22,188 bases of DNA from Gammaproteobacteria bacterium (GTDB lineage: Bacteria > Pseudomonadota > Gammaproteobacteria > Xanthomonadales > Wenzhouxiangellaceae). The DNA is taken from positions 1 to 22,188 of the forward strand of contig PWWM01000181.1 in NCBI GenBank assembly GCA_003561495.1. Reading direction: 5' to 3'. Position 1 is the stretch's first letter. Every line of letters starts with the position of its first letter. The notes beneath the pieces are model-generated. The model had not been told where the DNA came from and searched no databases. It was given only the letters and a program-made list of their open reading frames with translations. The position numbers were made by a program, and so were the translations under genes. Below are positions 15,028 through 22,188 of the stretch, piece after piece.

Positions 15028-15104
15028 CGGGGTGTAGCGCAGCCTGGTAGCGCAACTGCTTTGGGAGCAGTAGGTCGTAGGTTCAAATCCTGCCACCCCG
15101 ACCA
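15028..15104 (+). tRNA. tRNA-Pro(UGG)
   Basis: A 77-nt gene including an encoded CCA. Acceptor stem CGGGGTG pairs with CACCCCG, D-stem GCGC with GCGC, and anticodon stem ACTGC with GCAGT around the loop TTTGGGA, giving anticodon TGG. The T-arm is GTAGG TTCAAAT CCTGC. First tRNA of a four-gene cluster. Confidence 0.97.
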
Positions 15105-15124
15105 AATTAGTGTTTGAGTTTTAA

Positions 15125-15444
15125 GCGCCTGTAGCTCAATCGGATAGAGCATCGGCCTTTTGGCAGCGCGACGAAAGACGCGCACTTGGAGCCCCTGTCA
15201 AGAAACTGGAATTGGCAGGGTGCACCGCACTGTAACGGGGAAACCTTAACAGCGGGCCTGGCCCGGCTGATGGCAATCCCGTGGAAACCTCTCCTAGAAA
15301 GGGATCCGTAGAGACTATACGTGCGGCACCTGAGATGGTGAAGAGATAGTCCAGACCACAAACCCCGGGTTTTTGGGGGCTGCGAAAGCAGTAGTTGGTA
15401 AGCTAAGCCGGCGGTTGCAGGTTCGAGTCCTGCCGGGCGCGCCA
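15125..15444 (+). tRNA. tRNA-Arg(UCU), anticodon split by a group I intron
   Basis: Exon 1 is 15125-15159 and exon 2 is 15403-15444, CCA included. Joined, they give acceptor GCGCCTG/CGGGCGC, D-stem GCTC/GAGC, anticodon stem TCGGC/GCCGG, variable loop CGGTT, and T-arm GCAGG TTCGAGT CCTGC. The seven-base anticodon loop becomes CTTCTAA, giving anticodon UCU for AGA (and probably AGG) arginine codons. The interruption falls between anticodon bases 34 and 35. The two exons form a tRNA with every stem paired, so this is a functional interrupted gene rather than two broken tRNAs. Confidence 0.94.
15160..15402 (+). ncRNA. Self-splicing group I intron (Azoarcus-like) in tRNA-Arg
   Basis: A 243-nt intron bounded by a U before the 5' site and a terminal G at 15402. 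By-eye helices: P1, exon CUU (15157-15159) with GAG (15189-15191) and the required U-G pair; P1 extension, GCGCG/CGCGC at 15166-15183; P2, 15193-15201 with 15212-15220; P3, CCGCAC (15225-15230) with GUGCGG (15321-15326); P4, 15236-15240 with 15277-15281; P5, a hairpin within 15251-15268; P6, 15283-15285 with 15305-15307; P7, GACUAU (15313-15318) with AUAGUC (15346-15351); P8, CACC/GGUG (15327-15340); P9, ACCA/UGGU (15355-15399), with a GAAA-tetraloop hairpin at 15380-15391. The core GUAGAGACUA...AUAGUCCAG closely resembles the Azoarcus tRNA-Ile intron as I recall it (subgroup IC3). There is no homing-endonuclease ORF. Confidence 0.95.
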
Positions 15445-15521
15445 GTTTGTGAAAACGCGATACAATAGTTACAGTGATTAAAGGTCATTGTCAGGACGAG
15501 CACAGACAATTCGATTTCAGC

Positions 15522-15598
15522 GGTGGGCGTAGCTCAGTTGGTAGAGCACTGGATTGTGGCTCCAGAGGTCGCGGGTTCAACCCCCGTCGCTCACCCCA
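15522..15598 (+). tRNA. tRNA-His(GUG)
   Basis: A 77-nt gene with encoded CCA and the His-specific extra G at position -1 (15522) opposite C73. Acceptor GTGGGCG pairs with CGCTCAC. Anticodon stem CTGGA/TCCAG encloses TTGTGGC, giving anticodon GTG. T-arm GCGGG TTCAACC CCCGT. Confidence 0.97.
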
Positions 15599-15613
15599 TT
15601 TTTATCAAGATTC

Positions 15614-15689
<76 letters not shown>

Positions 15690-15759
15690 AACCATCCACG
15701 CCCGTTGTCTCGTGAGCAGGCACCGGCTCCACTTCCGGACTAGAAAAGACAGAGTAATC

Positions 15760-17046
15760 ATGCAGGTATCCATGGAAAAGACAGGCGATCTGGAGCGGCG
15801 CATGACCGTCCAGGTCCCGGCCGATGACATCGACGCCCAGGTTTCTGGGCGGCTGAACGAGCTGCGCCGCGAGGTGCGACTGAAAGGCTTCAGGCCCGGA
15901 AAGGTGCCGATCAACGTGATCCGCCAGCGCTATGGCAAGCAAATCCGCGAGGAAGTGCTTAACCAGGTCATGCAGAAAAGTCTGGAAGAGGCCATTTCCG
16001 AGCAGGACATGCGCGTCGCCGGGGTGACCCGTGTGGAACCATCGCCCGAGTCGGATGAGGGTGGTTTCGAGTTTACGGCACACCTTGAGGTCTTTCCGGA
16101 AATCCCGACCCTGGACATCGACGATATGGAAATCATGCGTCCCGAGGCCGAGGTGTCCGAAGAGGATGTCGATGACATGATTGAAACGCTGCGCGAGCAG
16201 CGCCGCGAGTGGAACGACGCGGAGCGTCCGGCCGCCGAGGGCGATCGAATTCGCCTGGCCTATGTCGCCGAACTGGATGGTGAGCGAGTGCCGGAGTCCG
16301 GTCAGCATGAAATTGCCCCGACACTTGGAGCGTTGGAGAGCTTCCCGCAACTCGAAGAAGTTTTGGCCGGCGTCAGCGCCGGTGACGAGAAGAGCGTCGA
16401 GTTGACCTTCCCCGAGAATTACCGCTACGAGTCCCTGGCCGGCAAGACCGCCCAGGTCAATCTCGAGATCAGGAAGGTTGAAACCTCCAGCGTGCCGGAG
16501 ATCGATGATGAATTTGCCGCCGCTTTCGGAGTGGAAGAGGGCGTGGACAAGTTGCGTGAGGATGTCCGTCGCAACCTGGAGCGTGAGCTGCGTCATGCAG
16601 TCACCACCCGAATGAAAAAATCCGTAACCGACGGGCTGCTCAAGCGCTACGGTGACCTGCCGCTGCCGGCCAGCAGTATCCGCGAAGAAGCCCGCCAGAT
16701 GCAGTCGCAGATGCAGCAGCAGATGGGCGAGCAGGGCAATGCGCCCGGAGTCGAAGCCTTCACTGAGGCTGCCGAGCGCCGCTTGCGGCTGGGCTTGTTG
16801 CTCGGCGAGTTCGCCCGTCAGAACGATCTGGCTGTTGATGCCGATCGGATCCAGGCCAAGCTGGAAGAAATCGCCGATACCTATGAGCAGCCGGCCCAGG
16901 TCATGGAAATCTATCGCTCGGACCAACGCTTGATGGACCAGGTCGAAAACATGGTCTTGGAAGAACAGGTCATTGATGCAATCACCGAACGCGCCAAGGC
17001 GGTTTCAAAACCGATGAGCTTCAAGGAAGTCATGGAGCAGTCATGA
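15760..17046 (+). CDS. tig: Trigger factor (ribosome-associated chaperone)
   Basis: A 428-residue chaperone that binds the ribosome exit tunnel and folds nascent chains. The N-terminal domain carries the ribosome-binding signature GFRPGKVP at residues 43-50. A PPIase FKBP-type domain spans ~150-235 (DRIRLAYVAELDG ... LTFPENYRYESLAGKTAQVN). The helical C-terminal arms follow, with QMQSQMQQQMGEQ. E. coli Tig is 432 residues. The open frame runs upstream to 15712, but ATG 15760 gives the family start MQVSMEKT and is preferred. The stop overlaps the clpP start (ATGA), the conserved tig-clpP arrangement. The upstream gap holds only a weak promoter candidate. Confidence 0.97.
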   Translation: MQVSMEKTGDLERRMTVQVPADDIDAQVSGRLNELRREVRLKGFRPGKVPINVIRQRYGKQIREEVLNQVMQKSLEEAISEQDMRVAGVTRVEPSPESDEGGFEFTAHLEVFPEIPTLDIDDMEIMRPEAEVSEEDVDDMIETLREQRREWNDAERPAAEGDRIRLAYVAELDGERVPESGQHEIAPTLGALESFPQLEEVLAGVSAGDEKSVELTFPENYRYESLAGKTAQVNLEIRKVETSSVPEIDDEFAAAFGVEEGVDKLREDVRRNLERELRHAVTTRMKKSVTDGLLKRYGDLPLPASSIREEARQMQSQMQQQMGEQGNAPGVEAFTEAAERRLRLGLLLGEFARQNDLAVDADRIQAKLEEIADTYEQPAQVMEIYRSDQRLMDQVENMVLEEQVIDAITERAKAVSKPMSFKEVMEQS

Positions 17047-17645
17047 ACGAAAAGGCCCTGAACCTGGTACCCATGGTCGTCGAGCAATCCGCTCGCGGCG
17101 AACGTGCCTACGACATCTACTCGCGTCTTCTCAAGGAGCGGGTGGTGTTCATTGTCGGCCCGGTCGATGACAATACCGCCAATCTGATCGTGGCCCAGTT
17201 GCTGTACCTGGAATCGGAAAATCCGGAGAAGGACATCAACTTCTACATCAACTCGCCGGGGGGCGTGGTTACGGCCGGAATGGCCATCTACGACACCATG
17301 CAGTTCGTCAAGCCCGATGTAGCCACCATGTGCGTGGGTCAGGCCGCCAGCATGGGTGCGCTGTTGCTGGCCGCCGGCGCCAAGGGCAAACGCTATGCGT
17401 TGCCGCATTCCCGGGTCATGATTCACCAGCCGTTGGGCGGTTTCCAGGGGCAGGCTTCGGACATCGATATCCACGCCCGCGAGATTCTGAAGATGAAGGA
17501 GACTCTGAATCGGATCCTGCACGAGCACACCGGCCAGCCGATCGAGACCATCGAGGCCGACACGGACCGCGACAAGTTCCTGTCGGCCGAAGAAGCACGT
17601 GAGTACGGGCTGGTCGATGAGGTGCTGAGCCGTCGCAACTCATGA
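17043..17645 (+). CDS. clpP: ATP-dependent Clp protease proteolytic subunit
   Basis: A 200-residue serine peptidase that forms the tetradecameric chamber used with ClpX and ClpA. Catalytic triad: Ser103 in GQAASMGA, His128 in RVMIHQP and Asp177 in ADTDRDKF, with the spacing of E. coli ClpP. Other features: NFYINSPGGVVTAGMAIYDT and the handle helix around DIDIHAREILKMKETLN. The short N-terminal leader before VPMVVEQSARGERAYDIYSR is probably removed by self-processing. Translationally coupled to tig by a 4-nt overlap; clpX follows after 62 nt. Confidence 0.98.
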   Translation: MNEKALNLVPMVVEQSARGERAYDIYSRLLKERVVFIVGPVDDNTANLIVAQLLYLESENPEKDINFYINSPGGVVTAGMAIYDTMQFVKPDVATMCVGQAASMGALLLAAGAKGKRYALPHSRVMIHQPLGGFQGQASDIDIHAREILKMKETLNRILHEHTGQPIETIEADTDRDKFLSAEEAREYGLVDEVLSRRNS

Positions 17646-17707
17646 TTCCTTCGCCCGAATTCGGGTAAACTAGCTTTGAACTTTCAGGTGCAAGCGTTGC
17701 TACGCCC

Positions 17708-18976
17708 ATGAGTGAAACGTCCAGCGAAGGCAAGATTCTCTACTGTTCGTTCTGCGGTAAGAGCCAGCATGAGGTCCGCAAGCTGATTGCCGGGCCCAGT
17801 GTCTATATTTGCGATGAATGTGTGGAGTTGTGCAATGACATCATTCGCGAGGAGCTGGAAGAGTCCAGTCTGGCCGAGCGAGAGGAGTTGCCGACCCCGC
17901 GTGAAATTCACGCCTTTCTGGACAATTACGTCATCGGCCAGCAGGATGCCAAGAAAGTCCTGTCGGTAGCGGTCTACAATCATTACAAGCGCCTGGAGTC
18001 GCACAAGCATCGCGACGATGTCGAGTTGGCCAAATCCAATATCTTGCTGATTGGCCCGACCGGGTCCGGCAAGACCTTGCTGGCTGAAACCCTGGCGCGA
18101 ATGCTCAACGTTCCGTTTACCATCGCTGACGCGACCACGCTGACCGAGGCCGGTTACGTTGGGGAAGATGTCGAAAACATCATCCAGAAGCTGCTGCAGA
18201 AATGTGATTACGATGTCGAAAAGGCCCAGAGCGGCATTGTCTACATCGACGAAATCGACAAGGTCTCACGCAAAGCCGAGAATCCATCGATTACACGCGA
18301 TGTCTCGGGCGAGGGTGTGCAGCAGGCATTGCTGAAGCTGATCGAAGGCACCATGGCCTCGGTCCCGCCACAGGGTGGGCGCAAGCATCCGCAGCAGGAA
18401 TTCCTGCAGGTCGACACCCGCAATATCCTGTTTATCTGCGGTGGCGCCTTTGCTGGTCTGGACAAAGTCATCCAGGCCCGTTCCCAATCCGCCGGGATCG
18501 GCTTCAAGGCCCAGGTGCGAAGCGCCGAAAGCTCCGATGTCTCTCAACTGCTGTCTGAGGTCGAGCCGGAAGATCTGATTCGTTTCGGCCTGATTCCGGA
18601 ATTCGTCGGCCGTATGCCGGTGGTTGCAACCTTGAGGGAGCTGGATGAGGATGCGTTGGTGCGCATTCTGATCGAACCCAAAAATGCAGTCGTCAAGCAG
18701 TTCCGCAAATTGTTCGAGATGGACCACTGCGAGCTTGAGGTGCGCGAGGATGCGTTGCACGCCATCGCGACCAAGGCCATGGCACGCAAGACCGGGGCAC
18801 GAGGCCTGCGAACGATCCTGGAAAATGTACTGCTTGAAAGCATGTATGACCTGCCCTCCATGGAGAATGTCAGCAAGATTGTTGTTGACGAAGCCGTGAT
18901 CAACGGCGAGGCTGCGCCTTACGTGATCTACGATGGCGCCCAGCAACAGCCGCAACGCGCCGGGGCCGAAAATTGA
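17708..18976 (+). CDS. clpX: ATP-dependent Clp protease ATP-binding subunit ClpX
   Basis: A 422-residue AAA+ unfoldase that recognises tagged substrates and feeds them to ClpP. The N-terminal C4 zinc-binding dimerisation domain has Cys13, Cys16, Cys35 and Cys38. Walker A GPTGSGKT is at 116-123, and Walker B contains VYIDEIDK with Asp181/Glu182. The ClpP-binding IGF loop is IGF in QSAGIGFKAQ. Sensor 2 is in TGARGLRTILE. Length matches E. coli ClpX (424). The ATG at 17708 gives the family N-terminus; its ribosome-binding site is weak. A perfect palindrome CCCGAATTCGGG (17654-17665) lies in the clpP-clpX gap. Confidence 0.98.
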   Translation: MSETSSEGKILYCSFCGKSQHEVRKLIAGPSVYICDECVELCNDIIREELEESSLAEREELPTPREIHAFLDNYVIGQQDAKKVLSVAVYNHYKRLESHKHRDDVELAKSNILLIGPTGSGKTLLAETLARMLNVPFTIADATTLTEAGYVGEDVENIIQKLLQKCDYDVEKAQSGIVYIDEIDKVSRKAENPSITRDVSGEGVQQALLKLIEGTMASVPPQGGRKHPQQEFLQVDTRNILFICGGAFAGLDKVIQARSQSAGIGFKAQVRSAESSDVSQLLSEVEPEDLIRFGLIPEFVGRMPVVATLRELDEDALVRILIEPKNAVVKQFRKLFEMDHCELEVREDALHAIATKAMARKTGARGLRTILENVLLESMYDLPSMENVSKIVVDEAVINGEAAPYVIYDGAQQQPQRAGAEN

Positions 18977-19017
18977 TCGACCGCCGCGCCCTGCGGCGGG
19001 AATTCCTCATATCTTGA

Positions 19018-19058
19018 TGAACTCAGCGCCTTGCCGGAAGCGGCAAGCGCACAGTTCA
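19018..19058 (+). repeat. Imperfect 41-nt inverted repeat between clpX and lon
   Basis: Arms TGAACT...GCGC..TTGCCG (from 19018) and CGGCAAGCGC..AGTTCA (to 19058) pair over 16 bases, with a 2x2 mismatch and one bulge, around a GAAG loop. It lies 41 nt after the clpX stop and ends 2 nt before the -35 of the lon promoter. There is no U-run after it, so it is not a standard terminator; it could protect the clpX mRNA 3' end. A second GC hairpin (CCGCCGC/GCGGCGG) lies at about 18981-18999. Confidence 0.6.
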
Positions 19059-19060
19059 TG

Positions 19061-19090
19061 CTTGAATCGCACGAAATCGGGGCCAATATA
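19061..19090 (+). promoter_or_regulatory. Probable heat-shock (sigma32-type) promoter of lon
   Basis: CTTGAA at 19061-19066 matches the sigma32 -35 core, and GGCCAATATA at 19081-19090 resembles its CCCCATNTA -10, with a 14-nt spacer. The start would be near 19097, giving a ~60-nt leader before lon. Heat-shock control of lon is well established in enterobacteria; here it is inferred from the motif. Confidence 0.6.
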
Positions 19091-19156
19091 CAAGGCAACT
19101 GGTGATTCGTGATCTGCCAGTAAACCATTGAAATCGCCAAGACAGGAAATTCAACC

Positions 19157-21574
19157 ATGGCCAGCCAAGACCAGCACAAGAATTCGCCTCGCCAGCCGAC
19201 GCCGGTATTGAGCCTGCGCGACGTGGTGGTTTTCCCGCATATGGTGATCCCACTGTTCGTGGGCCGTGAGCGCTCTGTGCGTGCGCTCGAAGAAACCATG
19301 AACATCGACAAGCAGATCCTGCTGATTACCCAGAAGAATCCGGAAATCGAGTCGCCCGAGGCTGACGATCTGTTTGGCTGTGGCACGATCGCCAGCATTC
19401 TGCAGATGTTGCGCCTGCCCGATGGTACGACCAAGGTACTGGTCGAGGGGGTTGAGCGCGTTCGTGTCGACGAGCTCGAGGACACCGAGGGGTATCTTGC
19501 CGGGCGCTGGCACTACCTGGAAGCCGACGAAATTGAGGACGAGCGCTCGCTGGAAGTCACGACCCGCAGTCTGATGACCCAGTTTGAACAGTACGTCAAG
19601 CTCAGCCGCAAGATCCCCCCGGAATTACTGACCACCCTGGCCGGCATCGAGGATGCCAGCCGACTGGCCGATACCATTGCCGCTCACCTGGGTATTCGCA
19701 TCGAGGACAAGCAGCAGATTCTGGAAACCGCCTCGGTGATGGAGCGCATGGAGCGCCTGATGGCCCTGATCGAGGGCGAAATCGATGTGCTCAAGCTGGA
19801 AAAACGGATTCGCGGCCGGGTCAAGACCCAAATGGAGAAAAGTCAGCGCGAGTACTACCTCAATGAGCAGATGAAGGCCATCCAGAAGGAGCTGGGTGAT
19901 CTGGATGAATCCGGCAATGACATGGGTGATCTCGAAGCCCGCATTGAGAAGTCCGGAATGCCCAAGGATGCGCTGGAAAAGGCGAAAAGCGAGTTCAACA
20001 AGCTCAAGATGATGTCGCCCATGTCAGCCGAAGCCACGGTCGTGCGCAACTACCTGGACTGGATGCTGATGATGCCGTGGAAAAAGCGCAGCAAGATCCG
20101 CAACGACCTTAAGACGGCCGAGGATATTCTCGAAGCCGATCACTATGGGCTGGAGCGTGTCAAGGAGCGGATTCTCGAATACCTGGCCGTCCAGCAACGG
20201 GTCAAGAAGCTCAAGGGGCCGATTCTGTGCCTGGTTGGCCCGCCGGGTGTCGGCAAGACTTCTTTGGGTCAGTCCATCGCAAGGGCGACCGGACGCAAAT
20301 TCGTGCGCATGAGCCTGGGCGGGGTGCGTGACGAGGCCGAAATCCGCGGTCACCGGCGAACCTACATTGGTTCCATGCCGGGTCGGGTGCTTCAGAATCT
20401 GGGCAAGATCGGGACTCGTAACCCGCTGTTCATGCTTGATGAACTCGACAAGATGTCCATGGACTTTCGTGGCGATCCCTCGTCGGCTTTGCTGGAGGTG
20501 CTGGATCCGGAACAGAACAATACCTTCGGGGATCATTATCTTGAAGTCGATTTTGACCTGTCCGAAGTCATGTTCCTGGCCACCGCCAACTCGCTCAATA
20601 TTCCTCCACCGTTGCTGGATCGCATGGAAATCATCCGTATCCCCGGCTACACAGAGGATGAAAAGCTCAACATCGCGGTCCGTTACCTGCTGCCCAAGCA
20701 ATGCGAGCAGCATGGATTGTCCGAGGACGAACTGGCGATCAGCGAAGGTGCGATTACTGACATCATTCGTTACTACACTCGCGAGGCCGGGGTGCGCAAC
20801 CTTGAGCGCGAACTGGCCAAGATCTGCCGCAAGGTGGTCAAGGAGCTCAGTCTCGATGACAAGCTGGACAAGCGCCATGTCACCGTGCGCAACCTGGACA
20901 AGTACCTGGGCGTGCGCCGATTCCGTTTCGGTCGGGCCGAAGAGAACAGCGAAATCGGCCAGGTGACCGGGCTGGCCTGGACCGAGGTGGGGGGCGAATT
21001 GCTGCAGATTGAATCAGCCGCGGTGCCTGGAAAGGGCAAGCTGACTCACACGGGTCAGCTCGGTAATGTCATGCAGGAATCCGTGCAAGCGGCCTTGTCA
21101 GTCGTGCGGTCACGCGCCGAAGCCCTGGGTATTGAAAAGGATTTCCACCAGAACCGCGATATTCACATTCATGTGCCCGAAGGCGCCACACCCAAAGATG
21201 GGCCCAGTGCCGGCATTGCCATGGTGACCGCGCTGGTTTCGGTGCTTACCGGCATTCCGGTGCGTGCCGATGTCGCGATGACCGGTGAAATCACCCTGCG
21301 CGGCAAGGTGTTGCCCATTGGCGGACTCAAGGAGAAGTTGCTCGCGGCCCTGCGTGGTGGCATCGAAACCGTCCTCATTCCCGAGGAAAACGAAAAGGAC
21401 CTGGCTGAAATCCCTGAACGCATCAAGAAGGATCTGGTCATTCGACCGGTCACCTGGATCGATGAGGTGCTCGAAATTGCCCTGGTCGAATTGCCCAAGG
21501 GGATGGCGTCTGAAGGCGCTGAATCCGTGGGCTCTCCCCAGGACTCGCCCACTTCGAACGTTCGGGCACACTAG
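19157..21574 (+). CDS. lon: Lon protease (endopeptidase La)
   Basis: An 805-residue hexameric AAA+ serine protease that degrades misfolded and regulatory proteins in the cytoplasm. The N-terminal LAN domain starts PVLSLRDVVVFPHMVIPLFV. A coiled coil spans ~200-310 (REYYLNEQMKAIQKELG). The AAA+ domain has Walker A GPPGVGKT (361-368), Walker B FMLDELDKM and the conserved RGHRRTYIGSMPGR. The C-terminal protease domain has the catalytic dyad Ser684 (KDGPSAG) and Lys727 (GGLKEKLLAA), spaced 43 residues apart as in E. coli. It has its own promoter and a good AGGAAA ribosome-binding site 8 nt before ATG 19157. The tail after PKGM is acidic and variable. Confidence 0.98.
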   Translation: MASQDQHKNSPRQPTPVLSLRDVVVFPHMVIPLFVGRERSVRALEETMNIDKQILLITQKNPEIESPEADDLFGCGTIASILQMLRLPDGTTKVLVEGVERVRVDELEDTEGYLAGRWHYLEADEIEDERSLEVTTRSLMTQFEQYVKLSRKIPPELLTTLAGIEDASRLADTIAAHLGIRIEDKQQILETASVMERMERLMALIEGEIDVLKLEKRIRGRVKTQMEKSQREYYLNEQMKAIQKELGDLDESGNDMGDLEARIEKSGMPKDALEKAKSEFNKLKMMSPMSAEATVVRNYLDWMLMMPWKKRSKIRNDLKTAEDILEADHYGLERVKERILEYLAVQQRVKKLKGPILCLVGPPGVGKTSLGQSIARATGRKFVRMSLGGVRDEAEIRGHRRTYIGSMPGRVLQNLGKIGTRNPLFMLDELDKMSMDFRGDPSSALLEVLDPEQNNTFGDHYLEVDFDLSEVMFLATANSLNIPPPLLDRMEIIRIPGYTEDEKLNIAVRYLLPKQCEQHGLSEDELAISEGAITDIIRYYTREAGVRNLERELAKICRKVVKELSLDDKLDKRHVTVRNLDKYLGVRRFRFGRAEENSEIGQVTGLAWTEVGGELLQIESAAVPGKGKLTHTGQLGNVMQESVQAALSVVRSRAEALGIEKDFHQNRDIHIHVPEGATPKDGPSAGIAMVTALVSVLTGIPVRADVAMTGEITLRGKVLPIGGLKEKLLAALRGGIETVLIPEENEKDLAEIPERIKKDLVIRPVTWIDEVLEIALVELPKGMASEGAESVGSPQDSPTSNVRAH

Positions 21575-21642
21575 AAATCATGCAAAAGTGGCCAGAGAGC
21601 CGGTTTTTTCGGGTTTTCGTCAATATTTCAGGGTAATTTCAG

Positions 21643-21671
21643 TTGATGACATCGGTCGCCTGAGATACCAT
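21643..21671 (+). promoter_or_regulatory. Possible sigma70 promoter of hupB
   Basis: TTGATG (21643-21648, 4 of 6) and TACCAT (21666-21671, 4 of 6) are separated by 17 nt. The ~100-nt leader would contain a GCTGCTG/CAGCAGC hairpin (21692-21718). A perfect TATAAT at 21757-21762 lies nearer the gene but lacks a -35, and its start point would fall on the ribosome-binding site GGAG (21768-21771). Confidence 0.4.
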
Positions 21672-21780
21672 CATTGGCCAACAGATGGTCGGCTGCTGTT
21701 GCGGGGAACTCCAGCAGCAACGCGGGGGCTGGCCGCTGCTCTTAACCCTCAACCAATATAATGATCTGGAGCAAGACAGA

Positions 21781-22053
21781 ATGAACAAGTCTGAATTGAT
21801 TGATAGTATTTCAGCCGGCTCCGGCCTGTCCAAGGCCGATGCACAGCGCGCACTGGACGCCACCATTGATTCGATTACCAAGGCGTTGAAGTCCGGCGAT
21901 ACCGTATCCCTGATTGGGTTCGGCACTTTTTCCGTCAAGAAGCGCGCCGCTCGTACGGGTCGTAACCCGGCTACCGGCGAAACCATCAAGATCAAGGCGT
22001 CCAAGACTCCTTCATTCAAGGCTGGTAAAGGCTTCAAGGACGCGATACAATAG
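21781..22053 (+). CDS. hupB: DNA-binding protein HU-beta
   Basis: A 90-residue histone-like protein that bends DNA and compacts the nucleoid as a dimer. It starts MNKSELIDSISAGSGLSKADAQRALDA (helical dimer body), continues with VSLIGFGTFSVKKRAARTGRNPATGETIKI (beta arm with the RNPATG tip that intercalates DNA) and ends FKAGKGFKDAI. Length equals E. coli HU. The frame runs upstream to 21685, but ATG 21781 gives the canonical start and follows GGAG at 21768-21771. It is placed after lon as in many gammaproteobacteria. Confidence 0.97.
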   Translation: MNKSELIDSISAGSGLSKADAQRALDATIDSITKALKSGDTVSLIGFGTFSVKKRAARTGRNPATGETIKIKASKTPSFKAGKGFKDAIQ

Positions 22054-22067
22054 CGGGCTTATGCCCG

Positions 22068-22143
22068 GGGTGCTTAGCTCAGCTGGGAGAGCATCGCCCT
22101 TACAAGGCGAGGGTCGGAGGTTCGAGCCCTCCAGCACCCACCA
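22068..22143 (+). tRNA. tRNA-Val(UAC)
   Basis: A 76-nt gene with encoded CCA, 14 nt after hupB. Acceptor GGGTGCT pairs with AGCACCC. Anticodon stem TCGCC/GGCGA encloses CTTACAA, giving anticodon TAC. T-arm CGGAG GTTCGAG-type loop CTCCA region is intact. A TACAAT hexamer overlapping the hupB stop (22046-22051) could be a -10, but no -35 is apparent. Confidence 0.96.
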
Positions 22144-22149
22144 GGTTTA

Positions 22150-22188
22150 GGAGTGGTAGTTCAGTTGGTTAGAATACCGGCCTGTCAC
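22150..22188 (+). tRNA. tRNA-Asp(GUC), cut by the window end
   Basis: Acceptor GGAGTGG, then TA, D-arm GTTC...GAAT, anticodon stem start CCGGC and loop CTGTCAC give anticodon GTC at 22184-22186. The sequence stops at the end of the anticodon loop; the 3' half lies outside the window. It starts 6 nt after tRNA-Val. Confidence 0.9.

Noticed and set aside
15107..15361. Open frames across the tRNA-Arg region on the minus strand
   Set aside because: They overlap the group I intron and tRNA exons, have no recognisable protein features, and the RNA structure fully explains the sequence.
15456..15468. 13-nt sequence cgcgatacaatag repeated at 22041-22053
   Set aside because: A 13-nt match between two sites is expected by chance in a window this size; one copy is the coding end of hupB. 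Each contains TACAAT, but neither has a matching -35.
17654..17665. Palindrome CCCGAATTCGGG between clpP and clpX
   Set aside because: It is perfect, but short and isolated, with no second copy or promoter alignment to support an operator call; the weak TAAACT beside it has no -35.
21590..21625. T-rich stretch after lon as a terminator
   Set aside because: The T-runs follow only a 3-bp possible stem (CCG/CGG), too weak for an intrinsic terminator.

Overview
The window reads as a chromosomal segment of a gammaproteobacterium of moderate-to-high GC. The evidence is the order trigger factor, ClpP, ClpX, Lon, HU-beta, together with a Kdo kinase and heptosyltransferase-type lipopolysaccharide enzymes, DksA, SufE and YidD. 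The style recalls Xanthomonadales/Wenzhouxiangella-like bacteria, but that placement is inference. No phage, insertion sequence or CRISPR array is visible. Gene density is high, and several convergent pairs touch or overlap.

Left part (1-7.2 kb): an inverted array of 9-nt repeats abuts a DUF6165-type gene. Then come a large OmpA-type envelope protein carrying five 93-residue Ig/cadherin-like repeats, a GT9 glycosyltransferase, a Kdo kinase (kdkA), a membrane-anchored alpha/beta hydrolase and an EamA-type transporter. This is mostly cell-envelope and LPS-core biology.

Middle part (7.1-15 kb): a dihydroorotase-family protein with substituted active-site residues overlaps yidD. Next are a DksA with a reduced cysteine set, a second OmpA-type protein with a proline/glutamate linker and a clear terminator, the overlapping cysS-sufE pair, a PepQ-type prolidase, and a secreted protein with CDCC and His-rich motifs.

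Right part (15-22.2 kb): four tRNA genes (Pro-UGG, Arg-UCU, His-GUG, Lys-CUU) lead into tig-clpP-clpX, then lon behind a heat-shock-like promoter, then hupB, tRNA-Val(UAC) and the start of tRNA-Asp(GUC). The block joins translation supply (tRNAs), nascent-chain folding (trigger factor), ATP-dependent proteolysis (ClpXP, Lon) and nucleoid structure (HU).

The most striking item is tRNA-Arg(UCU). Its anticodon is split by a 243-nt group I intron with no ORF inside. P1 through P9 can be traced in the sequence, and its core resembles the small bacterial tRNA introns of the Azoarcus type. Mature tRNA for AGA codons from this gene would depend on RNA self-splicing.
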